Assembly (NCBI RefSeq): GCF_030296675.1 | Contig: NZ_AP027736.1 | Location: 1,364,001 to 1,428,000 of the forward strand | Source: Demequina sediminis | Lineage (GTDB): Bacteria; Actinomycetota; Actinomycetes; Actinomycetales; Demequinaceae | Length of the DNA: 64,000 nucleotides | Reading direction: 5' to 3' | In this document: in pieces, positions 26,984-34,433 of the stretch | How positions within the stretch are numbered: position 1 is the first letter of the stretch | Layout of the letters: each line of letters starts with the position of its first letter | Notes under the pieces: generated by a model | Seen by the model: the letters and a program-made list of their open reading frames with translations, nothing else | The model's database searches: none | Told to the model about the DNA's origin: nothing | Translations under genes and position numbers: made by a program

Positions 26984-27336
26984 GTGGCCGCCTCCTTCCT
27001 GATCATGTCCACAACCTGCCCCTGTGTCAGGCCCAGCGTCGCGGCCCGCTCGACGAGCGGACGGACGTAGGCATCTCGAAACTCGTCGCGCCTCGCGGCC
27101 AGCAGCCGCTCGCGCGCGCCGCCCGCCACGAACATCCCGATGCCGCGGCGCTTGTACAGCACGCCGGAGTCCACCAACAGGTTCACCCCCTTGAGCGCGG
27201 TCGCCGGGTTGATCCGGTGAAAGGCCGCGAGCTCGTTGATGGACGGCACCTGGGACTCCTCCGGCATCGAGCCGTCGAGGATGCGCGCCTCGAGCTGCTC
27301 GGCGATCTGCTGAAAGATCGGTCGGCCGTCGTCCAC
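26980..27336 (-). CDS. GntR family regulator, YtrA subfamily
   Basis: A short GntR protein of 118 residues. The winged helix occupies residues 5-70 (PIFQQIAEQLEARILDGSMP, VPSINELAAFHRINPATALK), followed by only a small two-helix dimerisation part (RDEFRDAYVRPLVERAATLG). This size and form define the YtrA subfamily, which nearly always regulates an adjacent ABC operon. The start is GTG at 27336. A 9-bp inverted repeat lies 55 bp upstream (27391-27416). It is the first gene of the operon with the ATPase and permease. Confidence 0.92.
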   Translation of the reverse strand: MDDGRPIFQQIAEQLEARILDGSMPEESQVPSINELAAFHRINPATALKGVNLLVDSGVLYKRRGIGMFVAGGARERLLAARRDEFRDAYVRPLVERAATLGLTQGQVVDMIRKEAAT

Positions 27337-27390
27337 GCGCTCCCCCTCTCGTGTCGTGTGAGGCTCGCCGCACGGACGCGGCGACCACCC

Positions 27391-27416
27391 TGGTTAGTTA
27401 CTTCACCAACTAACCA
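27391..27416. promoter_or_regulatory. Palindromic operator upstream of gntR
   Basis: TGGTTAGTT (27391-27399) and AACTAACCA (27408-27416) are perfect inverted arms separated by 8 bases. The AT-rich arms stand out from the GC-rich background. The position between gntR and the divergent orn gene fits autoregulation by the YtrA-type repressor. Confidence 0.8.
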
Positions 27417-27481
27417 ACCATGCCGGCCCCTCCGTGTCAACCCCGGCATCGTTCCCGCGGGCCGTCGGTAAGGTGGGGGCC

Positions 27482-28085
27482 ATGACGGACACCCCCTCGT
27501 GTGGATCGATTGCGAGATGACAGGCCTCGACATCAGCAAGGACGCGCTCATCGAGGTCGCGTGCTTGGTGACGGACTCGGAGCTCAACGTGTTGGGCGAC
27601 GGCGTCTCCGTGGTCATCAAGCCCTCCCCGAGGCCCTCGACGGGATGGGCGACTTCGTGCGCCACATGCACGTCGAGTCGGGCCTGCTGCCCGAGCTCGA
27701 CGGCGGCATGACGATGGCCGAGGCGCAGGAGCGCGTGCTCGAATACGTGCGCGCGCACGTCCCGGTCGCCGGCAAGTCGCCGCTCGCTGGCAACACCGTG
27801 GGCATGGACCGGATGTTCCTCGACCGCGACATGCCCGAGCTCGTGGGCCACCTGCACTATCGCGTGGTCGACGTCAGCTCGATCAAGGAGCTCGTGCGCC
27901 GCTGGTACCCGCGGGTGTTCTTCCAGGCCCCGGCCAAGACCGGCGGCCACCGCGCGCTGGGCGACATCCGCGACTCGATCACCGAGCTGCGGTACTACCG
28001 CGAGACCGTGCTCGCCCCCTCGCCGGGCCCCGACTCCGAGCAGGCCAAGGCGGCCGCGGCGCGCGTGTCCGCTCCAACCCCGTAG
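27482..28085 (+). CDS. orn: Oligoribonuclease (two frame slips)
   Basis: A DEDDh 3'-5' exonuclease that degrades di- to pentaribonucleotides (including pGpG) at the end of RNA turnover. Motifs are [11 protein letters not shown] (Exo I), the Asp in [18 protein letters not shown] (Exo II) and [11 protein letters not shown] (Exo III, with the H-x4-D pattern). Two C runs are one base short, 27492-27496 and 27626-27629; with both restored the ATG at 27482 gives [13 protein letters not shown] and a 201-residue protein, the family length. It stands alone upstream of tRNA-His and is divergent from gntR. Confidence 0.9.
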
Positions 28086-28126
28086 ACCGGGTACACTACT
28101 TCGTGGCTCTTCGCGCAAGGGCCGAT

Positions 28127-28203
28127 GGTGGCTATAGCTCAGCTGGTAGAGCACCGCGTTGTGGTCGCGGGGGCCGCGGGTTCAAGTCCCGTTAGCCACC
28201 CCA
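28127..28203 (+). tRNA. tRNA-His (anticodon GTG)
   Basis: The acceptor arms GTGGCTA (28128-28134) and TAGCCAC pair fully, with an extra G at 28127 as required for tRNA-His. The anticodon loop TTGTGGT carries GTG. The T arm is GGGTTCAAGTCCC and CCA is encoded. The 3' end marks the left edge of a genomic island. Confidence 0.95.
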
Positions 28204-28935
28204 AACGGGTCAGGTGTGAACTTGCGACCAAGGGTCCGCCCTTGGTCGCGGTTCGCGCCTGGCCCATTTTCTTTGCCTCGGCGGCCCAGCTCAGGGCGTC
28301 GGCGTGGAGGCCGGGGACGCTCAGCCCGTCGTACGGGTTCCGGTAGCCGACGCAGACGTCGTTGTCCTCGTCTATGTAGATCGCCCTGAACAGTGCCTGG
28401 TTGCACAGCCTGCGGTTCGCGGCGTCGGCGTGCTCGTAGATGTCGGCGGCGTTCGACAGCAGCTTCAGCGAGTCGTCGAGGTTCGCCCGCGCGTCGGCGT
28501 AGTGGCCGTGGTGAGCGTTGATCCGATGCTCGATGGTCTCCAACGACGAAGTGATCCGGTCCTGCTCCTTCTTGAGCAGGTTGAGCGGGATCGCCCCGGC
28601 GTAGTGAGCCTGGAGCAGCTTGTGCTGCTCGCCTTCGAGCTGGGTTCGTCGTGTCGCCAGGTCGGTGAGTTCGGCGGCACCTTCGGCCATCATCTCGTCG
28701 AACCTGGCATGGAGCATGGCCGAGACCGCCTGCGTCGTTTCGGGGTCGAGCTAGACCTTGGCGTAGAAGCGTTCGATGAGGTGTTCGACCTGCTCGATGA
28801 GCATCGCCTGCCGGGTGCAGTCACCTCTGCCACCATGCCGGCTGGCGCACACGAAGTGGTCAAGTCCCGTGACGACTGCCTGCACGTGCTTGCGGGGACC
28901 CGCGCCGCGTGGCGTCCGGCTGATCCGGGGCCTGC
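28139..28935 (-). pseudogene. Large serine recombinase, C-terminal remnant with in-frame stop
   Basis: The C-terminal part of a large serine site-specific recombinase. Recognisable pieces are HFVCASRHGGRGDCTRQAML (zinc-ribbon-like part), VEHLIERFYAKV, then a TAG at 28751-28753. The coiled-coil part follows, RTQLEGEQHKLLQAHYAG and LNLLKKEQDRITSSLETI, with LCNQALFRAIYIDED after it. The catalytic N-terminal resolvase domain is missing, replaced upstream by the Crp gene region. The frame ends inside the tRNA-His gene in antisense, so the recombinase gene abuts the presumed attachment site. It is non-functional. Confidence 0.75.
28224..28249. other. Perfect 11-bp stem-loop next to tRNA-His
   Basis: GCGACCAAGGG (28224-28234) and CCCTTGGTCGC (28239-28249) flank the 4-base loop TCCG. 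It begins 21 bp past the tRNA-His CCA, inside the recombinase remnant. It could act as a terminator for tRNA-His or belong to the attachment site. Confidence 0.6.
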
Positions 28936-28967
28936 TCTAGCCTTGAGACAGACGAAAGGGGGCCGAG

Positions 28968-29714
28968 GTGGCACAGAGACGAAGCACACCCTTGGTGGTC
29001 CCCACCGCCGACCCTCATGTCTGCACACCGGGCGTGCGGTTGCGGATGCTGGCACGTGTGCCGTTGTTCGCGGACCTGGACGTTCACGATATCGCCCAGG
29101 TCGATCGGCGCTGTCAGGCTCATGCCTTTGAGGCTGGAGCGGTCGTGTATCACGCCGGAGCATCGGCGACAAGGATGTATGTCGTGGCCACGGGGGCTGT
29201 CAAGGCGGTACGCCCAGCCCTCGATGGCCGCGAGACGATCCTCGACCTGTGCGCTCCGGGCGACTTCCTCGGCGCTGTTCCCGCGTTGGGCGAGGACGTC
29301 TACTCAGACACCGCCTGGGCGGTCTCCGCCTCGTGCCTGTTGGGCCTAGAGGCTCATGACTTCGACGCGATCATGGAGAGGTTCCCCGCCGTGGCCAGGG
29401 CCACCCTCAGGGGTGTCTCCCGCAGGTTGAGCCAGGCACAACAGGCGGTCCATCTGTTGGCGGGCGCACCGTTGGAGCAGCGCCTAGCGGCCATGCTGCT
29501 GCTGATCGCGGACAAGATGGGCCGCCCCTGGGACGGCGGCACCCTGCTCGATGTGCCGCTGACACGTGAGGATTTGGCCTCGATGACCGGCGCTGCGCCT
29601 GAGTCGGTCAGCCGGCTGTTGAGCGGGTGGCGACGAGAGGGCCTGATCGACTCGGGCCGACGATGGATCGCCGTGCGCGACCCCAAGGCCCTCCACTCGC
29701 TGCGCGACGCCTGA
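28968..29714 (+). CDS. Crp/Fnr family transcriptional regulator of the metal island
   Basis: A 248-residue regulator. The cyclic-nucleotide-binding-like beta roll covers about residues 28-145 (LFADLDVHDIAQV, GAVKAVRPALDGRETILDLC, PGDFLGAVPAL). The C-terminal winged helix is about 170-235 (LTREDLASMTGAAPESVSRL). There is no cysteine cluster at the N-terminus of the Fnr kind. It is followed by an HMA protein and a P1B ATPase in the same direction, a cassette seen in other actinobacterial mobile elements, so it probably controls metal export. The GTG start at 28968 follows AAAGGGGGCCGAG. A 255-bp gap to the next gene holds the target promoter. Confidence 0.87.
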   Translation: MAQRRSTPLVVPTADPHVCTPGVRLRMLARVPLFADLDVHDIAQVDRRCQAHAFEAGAVVYHAGASATRMYVVATGAVKAVRPALDGRETILDLCAPGDFLGAVPALGEDVYSDTAWAVSASCLLGLEAHDFDAIMERFPAVARATLRGVSRRLSQAQQAVHLLAGAPLEQRLAAMLLLIADKMGRPWDGGTLLDVPLTREDLASMTGAAPESVSRLLSGWRREGLIDSGRRWIAVRDPKALHSLRDA

Positions 29715-29969
29715 CCATCTCCGGTCGGACACCCGACCCTTCTCATGCACAACTGAGGTCAGTGCGGCTGCACGCGTGGGTGCGCGTGGATGGAGAACCC
29801 TCCGCCGACCGAGCGGTCTCAGACGACTCGCCGAGTTCACCCGGAGCACGATGAACCCGATCCTGGGAGGAATCTGCGGTTACTTGATCTGCGTCATGGT
29901 GACCCTGCCGGACCGTTCGTAGCGTCATGAGTACCAGCCCAACTCCGGGCGGAACCGTCATCGAAAGGG

Positions 29970-30215
29970 ATGATGATCATGACGACGAACGCTTCTTCCA
30001 CACGCACCGTCCTGCGGGCCGAGGGCTTCTCCTGCCCCTCGTGCGTGGCCAAGATCGAGAAGCAGGTGGGGCGCTTGGACGGCGTGTCGGCGGTGAAGGT
30101 GCACTTCGCCTCGGCTCGCATTGAGGTCGACCACGATCCGGCGCTGGCGAGCGTCGAGGACTTGGTGGCTGCGGTGGCCAAGGCCGGCTACGTGGCACGA
30201 CCGGCCACCTTCTAG
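29970..30215 (+). CDS. Heavy-metal-associated (HMA) domain protein, CopZ-like chaperone
   Basis: A small ferredoxin-like metal-binding protein of 81 residues or fewer. The metal site is GFSCPSCVAKIE with the CxxC pair near residue 22. GRLDGVSAVKVHFASARIEV and VAAVAKAGYVA complete the HMA fold. It should carry a soft metal ion to the P1B ATPase encoded 100 bp downstream, which lacks its own HMA domain. Three in-frame ATGs (29970, 29973, 29979) are possible; spacing from GAAAGGG favours 29979. The Asp in place of the usual hydrophobic residue at some positions gives no clue to the metal. Confidence 0.88.
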   Translation: MMIMTTNASSTRTVLRAEGFSCPSCVAKIEKQVGRLDGVSAVKVHFASARIEVDHDPALASVEDLVAAVAKAGYVARPATF

Positions 30216-30315
30216 CCCAGCCCTGATCCCGAAGTCGGCGCCTACGGATACCCCTGGGCGCCGACACCCATCGATCCGAAGTGAACCGCCACCCAAGAAC
30301 GCGAAGGAAACCACC

Positions 30316-32247
30316 ATGAGAACACTGACCGCACTCCTGCACCGCCGCTGGGCGATCCCCGGCGTCTCGGGACTGCTAATCGTCGTCTCTATCCTGGCCC
30401 AGCGGCTGTTCGACCAGCAGCTCCTCGTGAATGCGCTGATGGTGGCTGCGGCAGCCGTTGCAGGCACCCCCATCGTCATCAAGGCCACCCGCGCCCTGCT
30501 CACTCGCGCGATCGGGATCGACCTGCTGGTCAGCGTAGCCGCGATCGGAGCGATCATCATCGGCGAGTACTGGGAGGCTGCGGCCGTCACCTTCCTGTTC
30601 GCCGTCGGCCACGCACTAGAAGCGGCCACGCTGAACAAGACACGTTCAGCATTGGCCGAGCTGGTGGCCGTTGCTCCCGATGCGGCGGTCGTGCTGCGGG
30701 ACGGCCATCAGGTCGAAGTCCCTGCCAATGAGGTCGCGATGGGCGAGATCGTGCTGGTCAAGAACGGCGCCAAGGTCCCCGTCGACGGCGAGGTCGTGGC
30801 CGGCACCGGGAGCATCGACGAGGCCTCGATCACCGGCGAATCGATCCCGGTGGAGAAGTCCGAGGCCGATCACGTCTTCGCCGGCACCGTCTCCCGTAGC
30901 GGCTTCTTGCAGGTGCTTGCCACCGGCGTCGGTGCCGACACCACCCTGGCCAGGATCATCCACCGGGTCGAGGAGGCCCAGGACGCCAAGGCCCGCACCG
31001 CCCAATTCATGGACCGCTTCTCAGCCTGGTACACCCCCGCCATCATGGTCGGCGCACTCGCCGTCGGCCTGATCACCTCCGACGTCGTGCTGGCGCTGAC
31101 CCTGCTGGTCATCGGTTGCCCCGGCGCCCTGGTGATCTCCATCCCGGTCTCGATCGTCGCCGGGATCGGCCGCGCCGCCCGGGACGGCATCCTCATCAAG
31201 GGCGGGGAGTTCCTGGAGACCTCAGCCAAGATCGACACCGTCGCGGTCGATAAGACCGGGACCCTTACCGAAGGCCGACCCCAGCTCACCGACGTCATCG
31301 TGCTCAATCCAGCCCTCGACCGCACCGGCGTCCTGCGATGGGCCGCGCTCGCCGAGGCCGGCTCCGAACACCCCCTCGCCCGCCCGATCCTGGACGCCGC
31401 GGCCGACGCCGGCGTCGCCCCGGTCGGGCTCGCCGACCACACCGAGCCCGTGCCCGGCAAGGGCATCGCCGCCACCGCCGGCCAGCACCGGGTCCTGATC
31501 GGCAACGCCGCGCTGCTGGAGCACTACGACCTTCCTGACACCCTCCAAGCAACCCGCGTCGCCGAAGAACTCGCCGCCGCCGGGCAGACACCGATGATCG
31601 TCGCCATCGACGACACCGTCGCAGGCGTCATTGCCGTCGCCGACGCTCTGCGGACCGATGCCGCAGCGATGGTCGACCGCCTGCACCACTCTGGCGTGCG
31701 CACCGTCGTCATGCTCACCGGCGACGCCCCCGAGGTCGCCCACGCCGTGGCCACCGCGACCGGCATCGACGAGGTCCACGCCGGTCTGCTGCCCGAGGAC
31801 AAACTCGACGCCGTCGCCGCTCTGCAACGCCGCGGACACACCGTGGCTATGGTCGGCGACGGCGTCAACGATGCCCCCGCCCTGGCCACCGCCAACATCG
31901 GTGTAGCCATGGGCGCCGCCGGATCAGCCGTCGCCGTCGAGACCGCCGACATCGCCCTCATGGGCGACGACCTGCTCAAACTCCCCGAAGCGATATCGCT
32001 GGCCAAACGCACCGTCAACAACATGCGCCAGAACATCACCATCGCCATGATCACCGTCACCCTGTTGCTCGTCGGCGTCCTCTTCGGCGGCGTCACAATG
32101 GCTATCGGCATGCTCGTCCACGAAGCATCCGTCCTCATCGTCATCATCAACGCCATGCGCCTCCTACGCCGACGGGCCCGACAGCCAGCGCCGAGGTTCG
32201 CTACTTCCTGCGTTGCTACACGCCGAGCAACATCCTGCTCGATCTGA
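30316..32247 (+). CDS. P1B-type heavy metal-exporting ATPase with CPG motif
   Basis: A 643-residue heavy-metal P-type ATPase without an N-terminal HMA domain. The actuator motif is TGESIPVEK, the transmembrane metal site IGCPGALVISIPVS (CPG instead of the common CPC), the phosphorylation site DKTGTLTEG, the nucleotide domain HP in GSEHPLARP, and the hinge VGDGVNDAPALA. About eight membrane segments are present. A Cd/Zn/Pb-type substrate is suggested by overall form but the CPG variant makes this uncertain. The ATG at 30316 follows GAAGGAAACC. The last 25 residues after MRLLRRRARQPA look unlike the family and overlap the next frame, so the C-terminus may be shifted by an indel. Confidence 0.88.
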   Translation: MRTLTALLHRRWAIPGVSGLLIVVSILAQRLFDQQLLVNALMVAAAAVAGTPIVIKATRALLTRAIGIDLLVSVAAIGAIIIGEYWEAAAVTFLFAVGHALEAATLNKTRSALAELVAVAPDAAVVLRDGHQVEVPANEVAMGEIVLVKNGAKVPVDGEVVAGTGSIDEASITGESIPVEKSEADHVFAGTVSRSGFLQVLATGVGADTTLARIIHRVEEAQDAKARTAQFMDRFSAWYTPAIMVGALAVGLITSDVVLALTLLVIGCPGALVISIPVSIVAGIGRAARDGILIKGGEFLETSAKIDTVAVDKTGTLTEGRPQLTDVIVLNPALDRTGVLRWAALAEAGSEHPLARPILDAAADAGVAPVGLADHTEPVPGKGIAATAGQHRVLIGNAALLEHYDLPDTLQATRVAEELAAAGQTPMIVAIDDTVAGVIAVADALRTDAAAMVDRLHHSGVRTVVMLTGDAPEVAHAVATATGIDEVHAGLLPEDKLDAVAALQRRGHTVAMVGDGVNDAPALATANIGVAMGAAGSAVAVETADIALMGDDLLKLPEAISLAKRTVNNMRQNITIAMITVTLLLVGVLFGGVTMAIGMLVHEASVLIVIINAMRLLRRRARQPAPRFATSCVATRRATSCSI

Positions 32248-32525
32248 TCCGCACGAGGAAGGGACTGAAGTGGGGCGTCCCCGCGATGCTCCTTGCCGGT
32301 CCCTACCTGGCCATCGCCCTCTGGTGCACCACCCTCATCGAGAACGGCGGCCCGGGATGGCTCCACCTTGTAGTCCTGCTCTGCATCTGGAACGCTCTCA
32401 AGATGCTGGGCACCGGCCCTGCGAGCGTCGTTCTCCTCACGAAGGCTCGCGCCCGTGAGCACCGCGCGCAGCGGCAGGAACCGTCCGATGTGCCACTGCG
32501 CGAGCTCACTCGGAGCTCTCGCTGA
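32196..32525 (+). CDS. Small membrane protein downstream of the P1B ATPase (start uncertain)
   Basis: About 105 residues in a frame different from the ATPase. RYFLRCYTPSNILLDLIRTR and GLKWGVPAMLLAGPYLAIAL are followed by a second hydrophobic segment (LHLVVLLCIWNALKML) and a basic tail. Similar short proteins are widespread in actinobacteria, often named sulfate permease without support. No start codon lies ahead of the conserved part in frame; the first ATG (32286) is within it. The true start is probably lost to an indel near 32170-32196. Function unknown. Confidence 0.6.
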   Translation, partial: VRYFLRCYTPSNILLDLIRTRKGLKWGVPAMLLAGPYLAIALWCTTLIENGGPGWLHLVVLLCIWNALKMLGTGPASVVLLTKARAREHRAQRQEPSDVPLRELTRSSR

Positions 32526-32560
32526 GTCCAGCGTCAGGCAGCCAGTGCCGGACCTGCGCG

Positions 32561-32806
32561 CTACAGCGTGCGTGTCGGACCAAGCGAAGGTGGGCGGACC
32601 TCCATGTCGAGTCGCTCTCGTGGCACCTGGCCTGGTTCAACCAGACTCGCGAGGTCCGATGTATCCGCCACCAGGGTTGCGATGCCATCGCGCAGCAAAC
32701 GATGCGGCCCAACGCTCGCGGCACTCGTGACCGGGCCAGGGACGGCTCCGACACGTCGGCCGAGTTCGGCGGCTCGCTGGGCAACCACCAGTGAACCTGA
32801 CCGACC
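32561..32806 (-). pseudogene. dprA C-terminal fragment
   Basis: About 80 residues match the Rossmann-like DprA/Smf domain that loads RecA on incoming single strands: GRSGSLVVAQRAAELGRRVG, then AVPGPVTSAASVGPHRLL and IATLVADTSDLASLVE. The preceding parts of the gene, including the SAM-like domain and the ssDNA-binding GGARG motif, are absent. It is cut off at the point where the ISL3 fragment begins. DprA genes are common cargo of actinobacterial integrative elements, so this belongs to the decayed island. Confidence 0.75.
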
Positions 32807-33198
32807 GCCAGTGGGCACGCCTGGACGCCCTGTTCGACGACGACGCCCATGCTGAGGTCGAGGTCACCTGGACCGCCTACCAGCGCATCATCACCGCCTA
32901 CCGTCACCCCGACCGCGCGACCGCGGAGCGCGACTTCACGGCACTCATCGAGTCGCTTCGCACCGGCGTGCCGGCCGCGCTGGTCGAGCTTCGCAGGCTC
33001 GGCCGGACCCTGAGCCATCGCGCCGCCGACGTCCTGGCGTACTTCGACCGGCCAGCGACCTCAAACGGGCCCACAGAGGCCATCAACGGCCGACTCGAGT
33101 ACCTCCGCGGATCCGCCCTGGGGTTCCGAAACCTCACCCACTACATCGCGAGATCGCTACTCGAGACCGGAGGCTTCAGGCCACTCCTACAGCCCTAA
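32791..33198 (+). pseudogene. ISL3-family transposase, C-terminal fragment
   Basis: The last 135 residues of an ISL3 transposase. LTDRQWARLDALFDDD and YQRIITAYRHPDRATAERDF are followed by LSHRAADVLAYFDRPATSNG, then TEAINGRLEYLRGSALGFRN and YIARSLLETGGFRP, where the Glu of the DDE triad sits. The zinc-binding and first DDE segments are gone. No terminal inverted repeats were identified. It joins the dprA fragment at its left edge. Confidence 0.85.
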
Positions 33199-33542
33199 AT
33201 GCGAAGAGCCCTTATTCGCACCTGCTTACGGTCGACTCCGAGCGTGCGGGCGATCGCGCGCATCGAGATGCCACCGCTGTGCAGCTTCATTGCCTCTGCG
33301 GCTTCCTCGATTGTGAGGCCGTGCTGACGTCGCACGACGTTGGTTCGGGTGAGGTGCTTCGAAACGGTTGCGCGATGCACACCATACTTTTTAGCCAGGT
33401 ATCCGACACTGAGACCAGCGAGGTAGTCGTCGATCAAGCGGTCTACTTCAGCGGGGGTGAGAATGGTTTGAGGTTTCCCAATCCTCCTGACACAGGGCCC
33501 TCGCACGTCTTGAATCGGGGCGCTACCGACCCGCTGAGACAC
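33195..33542 (-). CDS. Helix-turn-helix protein at the right edge of the island
   Basis: A protein of about 115 residues with two predicted helix-turn-helix units. LIDDYLAGLSVGYLAKKYGV with HRATVSKHL is the first; AMKLHSGGISMRAIARTLGV with DRKQVRIRA is the second. The form resembles DNA-binding tails of resolvases or small island-encoded regulators. GTG at 33542 is one possible start and GTG 33506 another. The open frame extends upstream through a less convincing region. It lies between the ISL3 fragment and the inferred right boundary. Function unknown; it may be an excision factor or orphan recombinase domain. Confidence 0.55.
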   Translation of the reverse strand: MSQRVGSAPIQDVRGPCVRRIGKPQTILTPAEVDRLIDDYLAGLSVGYLAKKYGVHRATVSKHLTRTNVVRRQHGLTIEEAAEAMKLHSGGISMRAIARTLGVDRKQVRIRALRI

Positions 33543-33629
33543 CCGGTATGTCCCTCTTTTCCAGCGGGAAATCAACGATTCTAGCTTCGGGGTGGGGTTT
33601 GAGAACTGTCTACGCAGGCACCCCAGTCG

Positions 33630-33663
33630 AAGGCCCCCGGCGTCACTCACGCCGGGGGCCTTT
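33630..33663. terminator. Strong hairpin at the right edge of the island
   Basis: AAGGCCCCCGGCGT (33630-33643) and ACGCCGGGGGCCTT (33649-33662) form a perfect 14-bp stem with a 5-base loop, followed by T residues. It lies 5 bp after the second CACCCCA copy and is best explained as the original terminator of tRNA-His. Confidence 0.85.
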
Positions 33664-33750
33664 CGCTTGCCGTGCGGACTATCCTTGCCAGGGTGCCGCA
33701 TCGCGGCGAGACGCCACCGAGCCGCGACGCGGCGAATCCGAGGAGGTCAC

Positions 33751-34416
33751 GTGTTCGCAGCCCTGACCGGAATGGGCCTGTCCGCGGCCGCCGGCCTCAA
33801 TGCGTTCATCCCGTTGGTGATGGTGGGGCTCTTCGCTCGCTTCACCGACTTCATCGTGCTTCCCGAGCACCTGGACTGGCTCCAGTCGTGGCCCGCGATC
33901 ATCATCGGGTTGGTGCTGCTCGCGGCGGAGCTCGTGCTCGACAAGATCCCTGGCGTCGACCACATCAACGACCTCATCCAGTCGCTCATCCGGCCCCTCG
34001 TGGGCGGCGTCATCTTCGCGGCGACCGCGGCCGCGCAGGTGATCGACCAGAGCAACTTCTGGCAGGACAACCCCCTGATCGCGGGAATCGTGGGCGCGGT
34101 CATTGCCGCCGGCGTCCACACGGCGAAGTCGGCGTCCCGGCCCGCGGTCAACGCCGCGACGGCTGGCACCGGCGCCCCCGTGGCCTCGTTCGCCGAGGAC
34201 GCGACCGCGGTGGGGCTCAGCCTCATCGCGATCTTCGTGCCGATCCTGGTGATCGTGGTGCTCGTGGCGATGGGAGCGGTCTTCTACAGGATCGTCACTA
34301 CCGGCCGCCGACGCCGCAGGCGTCGCGCGCAGCTCGAGGCGGAGGAGCGTGCCGAGCGGGAGGAACGCGCCGCCGCCGGCATCAAGACGCCATGGTGGCG
34401 GGGCCGCTGGCGGTAG
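33751..34416 (+). CDS. DUF4126 family membrane protein
   Basis: A 221-residue membrane protein that fits DUF4126. Segments include LSAAAGLNAFIPLVMVGLFA, IIIGLVLLAAELVLDKIPGV, LIAGIVGAVIAAGVHTAKSA and a final helix near residue 170. A strongly basic cytoplasmic tail follows (RRRRRRAQLEAEERAERE) and the protein ends in WWRGRWR. The GTG at 33751 follows AGGAGG with a 4-base spacer, a very clear ribosome-binding site. It is convergent with the osmoprotectant ATPase gene. Function unknown. Confidence 0.82.
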   Translation: MFAALTGMGLSAAAGLNAFIPLVMVGLFARFTDFIVLPEHLDWLQSWPAIIIGLVLLAAELVLDKIPGVDHINDLIQSLIRPLVGGVIFAATAAAQVIDQSNFWQDNPLIAGIVGAVIAAGVHTAKSASRPAVNAATAGTGAPVASFAEDATAVGLSLIAIFVPILVIVVLVAMGAVFYRIVTTGRRRRRRRAQLEAEERAEREERAAAGIKTPWWRGRWR

Positions 34417-34433
34417 CGTCGCCGGGGGACTCG

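Larger units (their letters stand above)
28204..33625. mobile_element. Metal-resistance genomic island inserted at tRNA-His (about 5.4 kb, decayed)
   Basis: From the 3' end of tRNA-His to about 33625 the content changes from housekeeping genes to a serine recombinase remnant, a Crp/Fnr regulator, an HMA protein, a P1B ATPase, dprA and ISL3 fragments and an HTH protein. CACCCCA occurs at the tRNA end (28197-28203) and again at 33619-33625. Directly after the second copy lies a strong hairpin (33630-33663) that would make a natural terminator for tRNA-His if the island were removed. The boundaries are inferred. The short core suits serine recombinases, which need little homology. Confidence 0.65.

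Noticed and set aside
28204-33625. Long tRNA-derived direct repeat as attR of the island
   Set aside because: Only the 7-base word CACCCCA is shared. No copy of the T-arm or acceptor of tRNA-His was found near the right edge, so a tyrosine-integrase type att site is not supported.
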